Counted from the stretch's first letter, positions 1 to 12,105 are shown. The stretch: 64,000 bases of DNA from Lumbricus rubellus (GCA_945859605.1 OX243821.1:2283009-2347008); one strand, 5' to 3'. A program made the numbers and translations. Notes: generated by a model from the letters alone, not told the origin.

Positions 1-5
1 ATCGT

Positions 6-864
6 TTAACACTCGAATGCCCAAGGTATTTTTTGGTACACGAAGGCCCAAGGGGGGGGGGTCCGCGCGGACCCCAGCGTTTTATGTTAATATCTTGTGA
101 AGGGATTGGAATATCGTCACAGAATTTAGTTCTATGTGATCCCAGATGAATTTCCAATCGATTGGTGTATCTTATATGACAATAACACCACCTGGTGCTA
201 AATAATAGTGTAAAATCTCGTGATACACATTTTACGCTTGCTTGCGTTATTGACCAAAGGAAGCCTAGCGTTTTCATGCCAATATCTTGAGAAGGGATTG
301 GAATATCGTTATAGAATTTATTTCAATGTAATCCCAAATGAATTTGCAATCGATTGATGTATCTCATAGCCCAATAACACCACCTGGTGTAAGCTAATAG
401 CGTAAAAATCTCGTAATACATGTGTTATGCTTGCATGCTTGCGTTATTCATCGAAGGAAAGCCTATACGTCCGGCGCGGACCCCAGCGTGTTCATGTTAA
501 TATCTTGAGAAGGGATTGGAATATCGTTATATAATTTAGTTGTAAGTAATCCCAACTAAATTTGCAATCGATTAATTTATATTATATCACAAAAGCACCA
601 CCTGGTATAAAATAATAGTTATTGACCAGTAACCATGCGCTTGTATGAATATCAGCCGCATATCGTGGGGTACCCTTAGTATATGCTGTGGTTGTGGGGT
701 GCAGAGTTGGACAATACTCACGCAAAATATACCATTCTATGCCCAAATGGTTGCTCTAGGAATACCTAAAAGCATTTATGCAGATCTCTAGCCTTTAAAA
801 AGTTATCCGGGAAAAACAGGCCTGGGGTCCGGTCGGACCCCCCCCTTGGGCACTCGAGGGTTAA
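6..864. mobile_element. TTAA-flanked non-autonomous piggyBac-like element, family 1
   Basis: TTAA at 6-9 and 861-864 bounds the element at 10-860. The ends are imperfect inverted repeats: CACTCGAATGCCCAAGG on the left, and the complement of CCCTCGAGTGCCCAAGG on the right (2 of 17 differ). Just inside each end is a G-run/C-run palindrome of the form GGGGTCCNNNNGGACCCC (near 53-75 and 823-846), with a third version near 470-485. The interior holds three diverged tandem copies of a block of about 190-220 bp marked by AAGGGATTGGAATATCG. There is no coding capacity. Assignment to piggyBac rests on the TTAA duplication and the CCCT start; a Kolobok-type element also uses TTAA. Confidence 0.7.
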
Positions 865-933
865 GATCATCTAGTATAATAGCAAAAACTTTCACTATTA
901 CTCAACTGCTACTTGTGCTGTCACCATCACCAT

Positions 934-1313
934 CAGGGATGCCACTCATAACTGTTACCACATAGATGATTTTTTTTCGGTCCTGTCTAGGTTTATAGGT
1001 TATTTCCCCGAATCTTGATTTTTGGGCACGGAGGTGTTTCATGCATTTTTAGTTAAAAATAGATGGACAAAAAATGGTTGAAAATTTTGCAGTGAAAACT
1101 TTTAAAAGGTCATCAGAAAAATTGAGCATAACAAGTATCAATGTTAACACTTTTACCGAAACACTAGAAAAGATCATCAGAAATTTAAGGCGTAGAATCT
1201 TCGTCCCCCTCATAATAAAATCACGCATCTCTGGGACAAATTCTGATTCTAGCTTTTTCCAGCCTTTATTATCGGTCGGATCAGATTTTTAAAAATTCAG
1301 AATGGCATCCCTG
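934..1313 (+). repeat. Module H, MITE-like repeat (copy 1)
   Basis: The ends look like inverted repeats: CAGGGATGCCACTC at 934 and GAATGGCATCCCTG ending at 1313. The body contains blocks of the type AAAGGTCATCAGAAATTT. Related copies lie at 16630-17030 and about 41745-42040, a reverse-strand copy at 22075-22480, and right-end pieces near 6330, 8800, 31490, 42820 and 63340. The CAGGG start resembles hAT ends, but I cannot find a matching 8-bp duplication, so the superfamily is uncertain. The bases after the right end (GTCGTTAAACACTGAATAAA) belong to module D. Confidence 0.45.
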
Positions 1314-2480
1314 GTCGTTAAACACTGAATAAAAGATGAGCTGAAAAACTTTATTTGGACACCTTTGAATAAATAAATTTCCACCATTTGGCCGGATGAC
1401 TAAAAAATAAAACTAAAAAAAAAAGGTCGTCAGAAATTTTTTAGACGAAAAATTTGAAAATTTCGGAAGATTTTGGCAACTTGGGTTTTCTTGGTTTTTT
1501 TTGACCGACCAACTTGGGTTTTTTTTGGGGAGAGTGGCAACGCTGAAAGCAGATACATTGTCACAAGCTCTTGAAGATGCCGGTTTTTTTGCACACATAA
1601 AACGTGAGCATACTAGGCTACAAAGTAGCAAACCTACAGACAAATTGAGACAGGTGACTGGCAATGTATTTAAAATATTCGAGAATTTACATAGCTTGAC
1701 CGCATTATGATTTAGCTATACTTACATCGGTAAACAGAAAGTTTTCAAAACAGCGATGAAGTTCATCGTCCAATAGCCAACGCTGAAGAGAGTCCCTGCC
1801 GCATCAGCTTCATATTCGCGCCCAACGCCTGGTGGGATATTCATCCGCTGCTATAATCCTTCAGAGATTTTGAATTATTTACAAAATAGTCCCGTTAAAA
1901 ACACTGATCTCGCGAAAAAGGAAGAATTAGGTAGTAATATAATTAACTGGATGCGAAATATGGCATCTGATTCATGAACTATATAGCAAAAATTTGACTT
2001 GGTCGCACTCGCACGTAAAAAAAGATATCGTAGTTCCCCAATGTGCGCCATTCCATCTGATTAATATTAATAAGCTCACTGCCAGCGGTGGGCTGTCAGA
2101 GACTCAGAGCTCGTAGCCGTAGGCAGATGCCAGACGGAACTATTTCCATTCGCCTTTACTATAAGCTATAGTATAGTATGGACAGTTTCAACACAGGACT
2201 GGAAGCTTCTTACTCGAAAACGGGTTTAGGAAAATTTCACATAATATTTACGAAATGAAAGCATTCAATTATTTGCATTCATGAAGCAGATGAACGACTA
2301 ATCATGATTGCAAAGCAACAAATTGCCTCTGGAGATTTAAAACATAATCTTTAGCATCAGAAACGGAATTTTAAGTGGGGCGACATCTATGGCTGAGAGT
2401 GAAAAGGACGGAAACAAAATGATCAGAAAAATCCAGTCCTGTAATAAGTCATTGCCGCTTAAGAGAAAATAGCCAACTTG
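1314..2480. other. Gene-free stretch with repeat remnants
   Basis: It begins with a D/E module tail (GTCGTTAAACACTGAATAAA, then GGACACCTTTGAATAAAT near 1360) and T-rich blocks of the GGTCGTCAGAAATTTT type. From about 1730 on I recognise no repeat or gene. The word CTGATTAATATTAATAAGCT occurs near 2058 and again near 2589. Confidence 0.4.
1501..1710 (+). pseudogene. Short open frame of unknown nature, possible exon or gene relic
   Basis: An open frame of about 60 codons after a T-rich tract, with unbiased composition (includes the peptide QALEDAGFFAHIKREHTRLQ). It is not low complexity and not part of a repeat seen elsewhere here, unlike most frames in the window. I do not recognise the protein. 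The T-rich stretch ending in GGGGAG before it could serve as a splice acceptor. It may equally be chance. Confidence 0.12.
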
Positions 2481-2482
2481 AT

Positions 2483-2548
2483 TTGTTATATAGCGCATTT
2501 CAAGGATAACTACTCAAAGGCGCTCCCAGCGCTTTTGTGTGTAATGAT
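2483..2548 (-). mobile_element. 3' tail of an L2-type retroposon, fragment
   Basis: Read on the minus strand, this has the tail signature GGGAGCGCC, TTGAGTAGT and GCGCTATATAA. The same tail ends the SINE at 27979-28200 and the LINE fragment at 63860-64000, so it is a truncated retroposon end. Confidence 0.5.
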
Positions 2549-3070
2549 GTTAAGCGTCGGGACGAAAGGAAATATTAACTGCGAACTTCTGATTAATATT
2601 AATAAGCTCACTGACAGAACTTCTGAAAACACCAGAGTGAGGACTAGCCTATAATTTACACATTTGGGTAATTTAATATTCAATGAGAATTTACATTAGG
2701 CCTACGATTTCCAACAACGGTGGAAGGAAACATGCATCCATCATCCCGTAGGATTTCCACATAAAACCTTCACTTCTTTACGTATTGTTACTTCGACTAT
2801 TTTTAGTAGCACCAATTGTCGATCTTAACATAAGCCTACATGCACAATAGTTACCTAGACTACCACACATCTCCGAAAATATAGCCTACATACGTGACCC
2901 TAACCAGCAGGACTCCGCAGTTCCTTCTGGATTCCTATTTTTGACCAACAGATTATTTGTTCTAATAATTATGACGAGATGTTACTTTTAATGCATTTGG
3001 ATATATGAATAGATGGTTTTACAGAAATAATGGCTTAACAGGTATAGGCCTACTGCAAAATGACAGAAAA
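2549..3070. other. Gene-free AT-rich stretch
   Basis: No gene, RNA or recognisable transposon end. The composition is ordinary until the tetranucleotide tract begins near 3075. Confidence 0.4.
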
Positions 3071-3074
3071 GTAG

Positions 3075-4105
<1,031 letters not shown>

Positions 4106-4480
4106 ACAGACGAATAGATGGTATATTGGATTGAACGACGGACGGATGGAAGAACGCCATATAGTTTTGATCATAACTACCAAAGCCAAACGATTAAGGA
4201 CGTCTTATAAGAACGGTACGCTATACTCAGCTTCCAACTTCCACGGGTCTTTGTTTTGTGACCTCTGACCAGAGAGTAACCGATGTCTGTAGCTCAGCCG
4301 CCCAACGACCAAAGTCCAACTGCAGAGGCCTGGATTTTGAATCAAGTAGCCTACTCTGCGTGTACATGCATGACTCACCACAGTGTTTCTTCCCCAATCC
4401 CGCCATTTTTCTTTATTCACAATAATGTGGTGAAAATTTAGCATTATATTTAAGCATAGGCCTATAATTGCTCATTTTCT
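4106..4480. other. Unassigned stretch between two microsatellites
   Basis: On the minus strand, 4270-4400 holds a stretch vaguely like a degenerate tRNA-derived head (GTGGTGAGTCATGC, then TTGATTCAAAATCC). The similarity to A and B boxes is weak. No gene seen. Confidence 0.2.
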
Positions 4481-4483
4481 GGG

Positions 4484-5070
4484 TATGATGATGATGATGA
4501 TGACGACGACGATGATGATGCTGAAGGTGGTGGTGATGATGTTATGATAATGATGATGACGACGACGACGATGATGACGAAGACGACGACAACGGGAACG
4601 ACTACGATGACGACGATGATGATGGTGATGGTGATGAGTCATCATCGTCATCAACATCATCATCACCACCAGCAGAAGGAGCACCATCACCAACAATGTC
4701 ATCATCATCATTATCACTACCGCCATCACCAACATTATATATTTATCGTCATCAAACATCATCATCATCGTCATCACAAACACCACCACCATCATCATCA
4801 TTATCGTTGTCGTCGTCGTCATCGTCATCATCGTCATCACCATCATCACCGTCATCACCACCACCATCATCAACATCAAAAACATCATCATCGTCATTGT
4901 TGTTGTCGTCGTCTGTCATTGTCGTCATCATCATCATCATCGTCATAATCATCGTCATCATCATCGTCGTCGCCATTGTCATCGTCTTCATCATCATCAA
5001 CAACATCATCATCATCATCGTCGTCGTCATCATGGTCGTCGTTGTCGTCGTAATCATCATCATCATCGCG
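4484..5070. repeat. Trinucleotide microsatellite with a strand switch (GAT/GAC to ATC/GTC)
   Basis: The first 150 bp is GAT/GAC-rich. Around 4636 (GATGAGTCATC) it switches to ATC/GTC/ACC-rich and stays so to 5070. The left part is therefore partly complementary to the right and could fold back. Frames on both strands (His, Ser, Met or Asp runs) are artefacts of the tract. Confidence 0.95.
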
Positions 5071-5759
5071 AATTCGCGATTATGGAAGAGGCGCTATAAT
5101 AGTTTCAGATTACATTACGATACATTTTCTGACAAGTTTCGCACCTCTTTCAAAGAAGAAATATGGCTATCCAAATAAATGGTGCTTTCCTATTCAACAC
5201 TAAATGCTAATTAAGTAGGCCTAACATGTTTAGTTATTTAGGTCTACTTACTTTAGGCCTAATCAATAAGCATGCATGTGATGGAATCATGTAAAATGAA
5301 ATTTCAAATAGTCTGTATTCAATTGGTCTGCCATTGTAGGCCTATTTTTAACAATTAGAGTCCTGAATTAAATACGTCCTGAAACAACTAAGCTTAGTTG
5401 GAGGTCACATTATTCGCAGCGGACTTTACCTTGCGAGGTATATATACTGTCTGGTGCCGTTTTATCAAGAGGCCGTCAAATTTACGGTGAGGCAGTGAAA
5501 TATACTGTGGGGCCGTGAAATTTATGATGAGCCCGTCGAAATAAACTGTCTGCCACAGTTTTAAGTTCCGACTGTCGTTGGCAGTCGTGAACCACAGTCC
5601 ATTGACTGGTGTATCGACGGCCAAGTCTTAGAGTGCAGGTAATAGATATTTTTGAGACTTACGGCTCATTAATAACTTCACTAGAAATTTTAACAACCAT
5701 CCCTATAACAATTATTAGCCTACACTACTGCTAATTCTGCCATTGACAAGAGATAATCT
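5071..5759. other. Gene-free stretch with a short minisatellite
   Basis: About five diverged copies of a 20-21-bp unit (GGCCGTGAAATTTACGGTG type) lie at 5440-5560. The rest has no recognisable feature. Confidence 0.35.
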
Positions 5760-6330
5760 TATTCCCATTCCCACCCTCCCCCTCCCCCCCGTTAGAGCTT
5801 TCATGGGGATGAAATAATCTATTCCCTGGGAGGACTATACCGGCACAGACTATCCGGGGGGATAAGCCATTCTATCATTTCATTTGAAAATGAGTATAAT
5901 TAATGAAAAAATTAAATTTCATGCTGTTGGTGTATACTTGTGCTAATGGAGTTGACAAATAGTTCGATTGGCGAAGCGTCGGAGTCGGTCAGTTAAAGGT
6001 GTAACTGTTTGTACGTCTGGTGGAAATTAGAATTGGAGTGGTAGGAAAACGAGTTGGAGTTGTTGTATGGAGTCGGTATGGTTAGAGTAGTCTTGGAAGT
6101 TTACAACAATATTTATATATAATATAGTAACCATACAAATGGTGTTTTAGAAGTTGAACGAATGCGAGATAATAATAATTATATCCCTACGCATTCGCTA
6201 TTGTACATGTAGCTGGAATTACATGTACAGCATTTTTTTTCTAGATTATGGTTTAGGTTGTATCCCGGAATTTTGCTTGAAATTAGAATTGTTGCATGGA
6301 GTCGAATTGTTCTGGAAATAAAAAACACGC
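5760..6330 (+). repeat. Modules I and N of the dispersed repeat
   Basis: 5760-5900 contains the module I pattern of purine and pyrimidine blocks (ACTATCCGGGGGGATAAGCC) seen again near 17450, 25670, 31740 and 43060. 6095-6260 is module N (AATGGTGTTTTAGAAGTTGA with GCATTCGC), repeated at 14740-14900 and 22545-22720. Its last part, GGTTGTATCCCGGAATTTTG near 6255, is the empty version of the site occupied by a retroposon at 22712. No coding signal. Confidence 0.5.
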
Positions 6331-7450
6331 ATTTGTGACCCAAATTCTGAATCTAGCCTTTTCTAGCCTTTTTTATATATCGGATCAGACCTTTTTTTAA
6401 AATTCAGAGGGGCATTTCTGGTTGTTAAACATTGAATAAAAGATCAGATTAAAACACTATTAGGACACCTTTATATAAATATATGCCAGATATTAAATAC
6501 TTCCGTCGACGCACGGGTCACTAATGTTGTTGTTAGAATAATTGAACAGACCTGTCAGACTAGTAGAGCAGCCTGGTGAAAAAATTTCACTTTGTGATAC
6601 AAGCATGAAAATTGGTACATAGGCCTACTACAAAAATGTCATAAAAAACGATTTGGCTATTTGGTCATTTCATAAAATGACCGACGTAAAACGGGTATTT
6701 CAATATCTTAGGTTTCAGTTCACCATCTTGATGTCTAAACATACATTGTTAAGGGTGAGCATTCCAAAAGAATTAAATACAAACGTTTCTGTTCGCAAGA
6801 TTTGCGTCAATTACATCAATTGTGCGCCAAGGGAAAAAAATTCCTGCTTATTTGAATGAAATCTGAAAAAGCATAATAGCCGTTTTTGCACTTAGAACAC
6901 CTTCAAGTAGAAATCTCAACGATTTATATAAATAGGCAGCTTCGCACAATTGGTGGATTGGATTTTACATTAAGCTAAATCTCAGAGTCGATATTAACGG
7001 CCTTGTGTGCCGCAAGATGTCGTTAAACTTTCAACAAAAAAACAAGGACATCTTAGACACCTTTAAGTTATATTCCAAAAGCTATTAAATGCATTGGTCA
7101 ACTCGCGAATTATAACTTTTTCAGTTTAGTTGATTTCAACTCTATTGCTGGCACTGTCACGGTGACACCATCACCACTAATCATTTATGAAGCTCCATTA
7201 TATAATTACGAAGCTCCAGTGGAGGATTCCAATTTGACCAGGGTCTATGACAACAGAGGCCGTTACCTTGGACAGAAATTTGCTCGGCATATTACAGCAC
7301 TTATGAGCAAGGCTCCAGTCGACGGCACTGAGTAACTGAAGGACTTGAGTGTCAAGGTCCCAATAGGCTACACAATAACAGATGATCGAAGCTGTAATCT
7401 CAATGTTGCAAGGGAGATGCTCTGTAACCAATGGGCGACCAAATCGTAAA
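6331..7450 (+). repeat. Composite unit copy: H end, E, C, D, E, F
   Basis: The modules appear in the standard order: H right end (6330-6430), E (6464), C with a TTTATATAAATAGGCAGC box (about 6890-6955), D (6975-7045), E (7055-7100) and F (7140-7450). F ends in a minus-strand tRNA-like head covering 7380-7445. Module P (7225-7310) lies inside F. The D copy keeps GTCGATATTAACGGCC uninterrupted and so is the empty site for the element at 35271. Confidence 0.6.
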
Positions 7451-8335
7451 AAATAGAGGCAACACCCTAGAAAACGCACACCACCCTCACCACCACAACC
7501 ACCAACACATCCACCACCACCATCATCTTCATCACTACGTCCATCACCACCACCTCCACCACCAGTTTTTTTTAAGCAGCGCTCTAGGCTATAAATGTTC
7601 GAATGAATGAATGATTGTAATAGACGCGGCCGAAACTATCATCGAGTATTATCTGAATGCAACTTCAGATTTCTATTCAACTTAGCTTTAATACTAGTTA
7701 TATTATGTTCGATCCACCTATTGCACGAGGCTGATTTAAGTATATATAAAATGTGGAATATCGTATTTAAAGGTGTTTTAAGTCATCTGTATAATAATAC
7801 GAAGTTTCCTTCGATGGCAGAAAATCACTGAGTAAACGAACTTGAATTTCACGGTCCTAGTATACACAACAACCAACTCTTTCCTTATTCGCGTTTTAAA
7901 CCGTTAAGGCAACTTACCACCGTATCCCTCAATCATTAGTTTCAACACCCTACAAATAACACCCACACACAAACACACACACCTCTTCAGCGTATTCCGT
8001 ACCCGACAACCACAAATGACGTGCTATTCATTGAAGTTTGTGCGAAAGTGTTTCAACGTTCCCACTGCTCATCCAAACCACTTTAAGCACTGCCTGTGAA
8101 ATCAATGACCGTTGACGATTATACATAAAAATAAACAAAGCAATTAAAACAAATTTCAATCATCCTAAAAGCACCATCAACAGGACTGGTGTTTGAATGA
8201 AGCTTCACAAATTCATAAATGTTCATTCATTAACAATTTAAAATAGTTCATCTTACATTTCCTATGCTTATAGTTTGTGACAACAGGATGATCTAATGCA
8301 ATTTGAGTGACACTGTTTAAATATCTATAATTGTG
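7451..8335. repeat. CCA-rich tract plus degraded F-type repeat
   Basis: 7480-7562 is a CAC/CCA-rich low-complexity tract. 7790-7950 is a degraded F module (GATGGCAGAAAATCACTGAG and AAGGCAACTTACCACCGTAT match 21740-21870). Near 7770 a reverse-strand E-like word (TATTTAAAGGTGTTTTAAG) occurs. No gene. Confidence 0.4.
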
Positions 8336-8339
8336 TCCT

Positions 8340-9110
8340 ATGCTTGTAATATATCACTAGTCAGAAACGTTTCAAAGGTGCGTAAGAAAAACCAATTAAT
8401 CACATGGCTGATATTTCGCCGATACATAGCATCAAATGGAATCTGGTGTGTTAAAATATAATAGTTAATGTTAATAGTATACTTAGATTAAAAATAAAAG
8501 GTGTGTAAGCAGCAGTCGTCACCGTCGTGTAAGTGTTACTGTCCCAGTTATTGTTGAAATGAATTAATGAATATGTATGTATGTGCACTTGCTATAGCGC
8601 CTTTTAGATTTCTCTTCAGAAGCGCTCCCCAGATTCATCTGTGAAATGACAACGCGTCACTACGACCACAAAAGAATTGGAATTTAACTTAATCTAATCT
8701 AATAATTGTAATTGTAATCGAACATTTCAATAGAACTCCTCAGAGGCGCTCCCGACCTGACAGTAAAACACAATCAAAAAGTATGGTTTTCAAACGCTTT
8801 CTACCCCCCCCCCCCCTTCAAAAAAAACCCACGCACTTCTGAGACAAATCCTCAATCAAACATTTTCTAGCCTTTCTAATCGATAAAATTTAGAGTGGCA
8901 TCCCTGGTCGATAAACGCTGAATAAAAAACTCGATTGTAGTTCAGTCAATCTGACATGAACTTCCTTCAAAGTTTCATTTACTTCATCTGACCAATCAAA
9001 CTTTGTGTCATAAATATCTCAAGTCTTTTTTTCTTTCGCCGTGGCTGGGCTGGGAGCGCCTCTGAGTAGTTTTCTTGAAATGGCGCTATATAAATTCATA
9101 TAATGAATGA
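8340..9110. repeat. Module K, H end piece and L2-type tail
   Basis: 8340-8700 is module K. It has GAAACGTTTCAAAGGTGCG, then AATAAAAGGTGTGTAAGC, then a reverse L2-type tail (TATAGCGCC and AGAAGCGCTCCC). Related copies are 27215-27480, 27700-27960 and 61545-61860. 8800-8930 is an H right-end piece. 9035-9105 is a forward L2-type tail (GGGAGCGCCTCTGAGTAG then GGCGCTATATAAATTC). Confidence 0.45.
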
Positions 9111-9132
9111 TTGAATGAATGAAAGAATCAAT

Positions 9133-9168
<36 letters not shown>

Positions 9169-9172
9169 AAAA
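9111..9172. repeat. AATC microsatellite
   Basis: About twelve AATC units directly follow the L2-type tail at 9105, which fits the simple-repeat tail of a retroposon. Confidence 0.8.
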
Positions 9173-9876
9173 AGACTTATATAAAAATATTACTTGGACA
9201 CCTTTTAATAATTGAATATATTATGCTAATAAATACTTCCGTCAACTCGGCCTATTCATCGTAGTTAACGACATAAATTACAATAAGTATGAAAGACGAC
9301 AGGAAAATCCAAGTCATTAATGTTCGGAAGGATCAAATAAACAAAAGGAAGACCTCATCGGGAGTGGCTATAATTGGACAAAAGTTGCCCGCGATTCCTC
9401 AAAAAATGTCTCTCATCTCTCAAAGAATTAAAAATATTAATGAAAAAATGGAAAATTTGGAAAATATAGAGCATAATAATTATTATTTTCTATTTTGTTT
9501 ATTTTGACGTCTATAAAAACATCAAACATTCTATTTTGAATCAATTATAACAATTTTATATGCTTCTAGTTAATTAAAATTTAACATTTTGGCCCCCTAA
9601 ACGCCCTAATGTCCTTTAACTAAAAAAGTGGCCCTCGTGTCCTCCAACTTAGAAAATTTCTGCCCAGGGTAACGGCCTCAAATCGGATCCATCCATCCAA
9701 TAATATACACTGTGTCCCAATAAATCGGGACCCCTTTTTATAAAGTGAATAAAACAGGCAAATCTTAATCGATTTTCAAAATTTTAAAACTGTTTTTATC
9801 CTGAGATAATTATTTTACATTGATTCAAATATGAAGTTTCTGGCATAAATATTGACGTCAGAATTACGTCATTTGC
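9173..9876. other. AT-rich stretch with an E module, no gene
   Basis: An E word (TTGGACACCTTTTAATAAT) lies near 9203, and a P fragment (GGTAACGGCCTCAAATCGGA) near 9667. The frame at 9289-9507 is Lys/Asn-rich and AT-driven; I do not call it. ACTGTGTCCCAATAAATCGG near 9711 looks like one transposon end, but no partner was found. Confidence 0.3.
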
Positions 9877-9941
9877 ATGAGAGAATTCAAATGTTAAGTA
9901 CCGAAAAAGTTGTGTTCGGTACTTAACATATGAATTCTCAT
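9877..9941. repeat. Near-perfect hairpin, 27-29-bp arms
   Basis: The left arm contains CAAATGTTAAGTACCGAA, and the right arm TTCGGTACTTAACATATG is its complement bar small differences. They are separated by a loop of about 9 bases. GAATTC occurs in both arms. Function unknown; it may be the centre of a degraded inverted-repeat element or an RNA hairpin. Confidence 0.7.
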
Positions 9942-10436
9942 AGGCAACCATCTCCCATAATCAATAGAGACAACGGCGTAGAAAGAACATTAAATATATT
10001 GAGGACAAGCGGTGTGTGTTTCGTTAGAAAAGGACATAGGCCTAATTAAGATCTTGCTATGGAAATGTCGTTGAACTTTCTTCTTCTTTTCGTTCTCTGC
10101 AGGTTCATATGTTTCACGTCTCCATTCTTCTCTGCATACGGTAACTTAATTCCGTTTAAACTATAAATGATGATATAATAGCATTAAAGGAAAGTGATAC
10201 CAAAAACTTAGAAACTAGACTCCACTGATTTTGTGAACAACAAAAAGTGCCTCATGCTTGAATATATTGCGCCAGTAAACAACGTTTTAAAGGTATAGTG
10301 AAAGAGATCGTTATTATTCGGCTCGGGTTCCGTTTTATATATAGTACGTTGTTAAAGTTATTTAAAGGTGTTTTGAAAGATTCGAAAGAGACTCATTGAA
10401 ACAAATCCAATCTAATCTAATCTAAGCTAGTCAATT
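9942..10436. repeat. Module L
   Basis: Contains the L signature: CAACGTTTTAAAGGTAT near 10282, then TATATATAGTACG, then GTTATTTAAAGGTGTTTTGA about 75 bp later, then TCTAATCTAATC. It matches 28640-28930 and 62450-62720. These are reverse-strand relatives of the ACACCTTTAAAT pairs of modules C and E. Confidence 0.45.
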
Positions 10437-10690
10437 ACTTCCGTAACGACTGGATAACACGCTGCCATGAAGAGCGAGCGGAACCAAGATCGAGCCCTGT
10501 TGGGCGGACATGCTTTGTAGACTGCTATTAGCGCCGTGTATTGCAGGCTGTCTGTTCTGTTAGTAGTTAAGATTGATGTTAATTAAGAACCCTGCATAAC
10601 TTATTATTACTATCATTATCGTTATCATCATTATTGTTAGTGTTAGTGTTAGTAGCAGTGTTATCGTCATCGTCACCGTCATCAAGATTT
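10437..10690 (+). mobile_element. SINE family B copy (tRNA-like head) with ATC-rich tail
   Basis: Head: CTGGATAACACGCTG with CCAAGATCGAGCCCTG where a B box would fall. Body: GGCGGACATGCTTTGTAG and GCAGGCTGTCTGTTCTGTTA. Tail: AT/ATC-rich. The same body recurs at 16060, 26085, 36360, 41060 and 53600, and in reverse at 50200-50290. Confidence 0.55.
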
Positions 10691-10693
10691 TTT

Positions 10694-10830
10694 CTATGCT
10701 GATTCTTTTTTCCTAATTTCATGGCCATTATATCCTATCTTACTCTCTTTTATGCTTGATAGTACAATTCGGTCAACTCCAGCTTTTTCAAGCACCCGTT
10801 CGTCTATTCTTTCTCCGTCCATGCTACACG
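10694..10830 (-). pseudogene. LINE ORF2 C-terminal fragment
   Basis: The minus-strand frame includes GERIDERVLEKAGVDRIVLS followed by IKESKIGYNGHEIRKKES. This has the layout of the region after the reverse transcriptase in non-LTR retrotransposons (short helix, then a GHxxR-type motif). A paralogous stretch lies at 35110-35250, also directly before a D module, so it was copied along with the unit. No reverse transcriptase core is present. Confidence 0.45.
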
Positions 10831-11001
10831 TAGTAAATACGTCGTAGGCTAAATCTAACAGTCGATATGAACGCCCTATGTGACGCAAGATGTCGTTAAA
10901 CACTCAACAAAAAGCCAAATGAATAGTGCATTATTTAGACACCTTTAAATAATAGTTCACAATGTTTTAAATACTTTGGTCGACTCGTGACCTTTAGATT
11001 T
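10831..11001 (+). repeat. Modules D and E
   Basis: D (GACGCAAGATGTCGTTAAAC) near 10868, then E (TAGACACCTTTAAATAATAG) near 10938, ending in GGTCGACTCGTGACC directly before the inserted element at 11002. Confidence 0.6.
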
Positions 11002-11783
11002 GGTACTTGTCGGTTAATTCACCGCCACAGGTTTCTTCTGTCTACCTTGTCGGTTAGTTCACCGCCACAATTTGCCGTACATTTACGCACTGCAAATATT
11101 TACCCACTGGTTTTTAGTGACGTAATGTATACTGTATAGCACGTGTTTATTTCTTGGACACCCTCATGAACGCCATGAATTTTTTCAGAAATTCGGCTTT
11201 AGGTCATGATTAACAAAGCAGCGTTAATTTCTTGCAGCAGCATGGCATCCTACATGCTGCGAGACAGTGTGCTAACAACCACCCAATGGTGGGCATAGTT
11301 AGGCTAAAGTAAGCGGGTCACTATGCTATTGAATGACTTTCCTAACCCTAACCGACCCTCACGATGCCTAACCTGACTCTAACCGACCATTACGATGCCT
11401 AAACTGATCCTAACCGACCCCCTCGCGACCCCTAACATTTTAGGGACCCGCTTACTATAGCCCCAACTAAGCCCCAAATGGTGCTATGTTTAAAGGATCG
11501 GCAAGACAGATGGAGATGTCTTAAGCGTAGCTGTAGGCAAAACATCCCCAAACTTGGCTACAAGGATCCCGCCTAACTTGCCGACAAAATTAATCATCCT
11601 GTTCGTATATTGTTGGTCCAAAGAAATGACGAGCATTCGTTTTTGCGAGTGTGAACTGGAAATTGCGAAAGAAACGGTAATACACTGGAATAACTATCTG
11701 CGTGTGGCGGTGAATTAATTTCTGCATGTAAAATTTCGTATATAGGGTTTCTGTGTATGGCGGTGAATTAACCGACAAGTACC
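11002..11783. mobile_element. Element with 26-bp perfect inverted ends, 782 bp
   Basis: The left end GGTACTTGTCGGTTAATTCA plus six more bases is repeated in complement at the right end (11758-11783). A second, shorter copy of TTGTCGGTTAGTTCACCGCC lies about 45 bp inside the left end, and its partner lies inside the right end near 11702-11722, so the termini are doubled. The target duplication is unclear (TTAGATTT versus GATGATTT). No transposase. Superfamily unassigned. Confidence 0.6.
11280..11485. repeat. Foldback repeat with telomere-like minisatellite core
   Basis: The arms contain AAGTAAGCGGGTCACTAT and its near complement GGGACCCGCTTACTATAG, with about 40 bp of imperfect pairing. Between them are three or four units of about 30 bp containing CTAACCGACC and CCTAACCCTAACC. 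It lies wholly inside the 782-bp element, so it is either its core or a nested insertion. Confidence 0.5.
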
Positions 11784-12105
11784 GATGATTTTATCTCACC
11801 TAAGTTGACTTCAACCATCGCAATAATAATTATTACTCTATTGCTAATGCTGTCCCCGTCATAACTAATCATTTATTAAAATCCATTCACCACTAATCAT
11901 TTGTGAAGATCCATTACATAATTAGTTCGGCCCGCAACCTGCTAAAACAATTGCCATTGAAACGCCACTGTTAAGATTTCATACACAAAAAGAGACGCTT
12001 TGGATTATTGTTTAAAGCACCTTCAAATAATATTTGCAACCGTTTATATAACTTGGACAGCTTCGTACAATCGGTGGATCATACCCGAACATGAGACCTG
12101 TAGAT
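11784..12105 (+). repeat. Modules F, B, C
   Basis: F start near 11830-11910, B (CGCAACCTGCTAAAACAATT) near 11933, and C (AAAGCACCTTCAAATAATAT, then TATATAACTTGGACAGCTTC) near 12017-12070. It ends at the hAT insertion. Confidence 0.55.

Noticed and set aside
934..1313. Firm hAT assignment for module H
   Set aside because: CAGGGATG ends suggest hAT, but flanks ATCACCAT and GTCGTTAA do not match as a duplication, so I left it as a MITE-like repeat.
9711..9735. Tc1/mariner-like end ACTGTGTCCCAATAAATCGG
   Set aside because: No matching inverted end or TA duplication found within several kb.
11338..11440. Interstitial telomere
   Set aside because: CCTAACCCTAACC occurs once; the unit is about 30 bp with CTAACCGACC and drifts, so it is a minisatellite and not a TTAGGG array.
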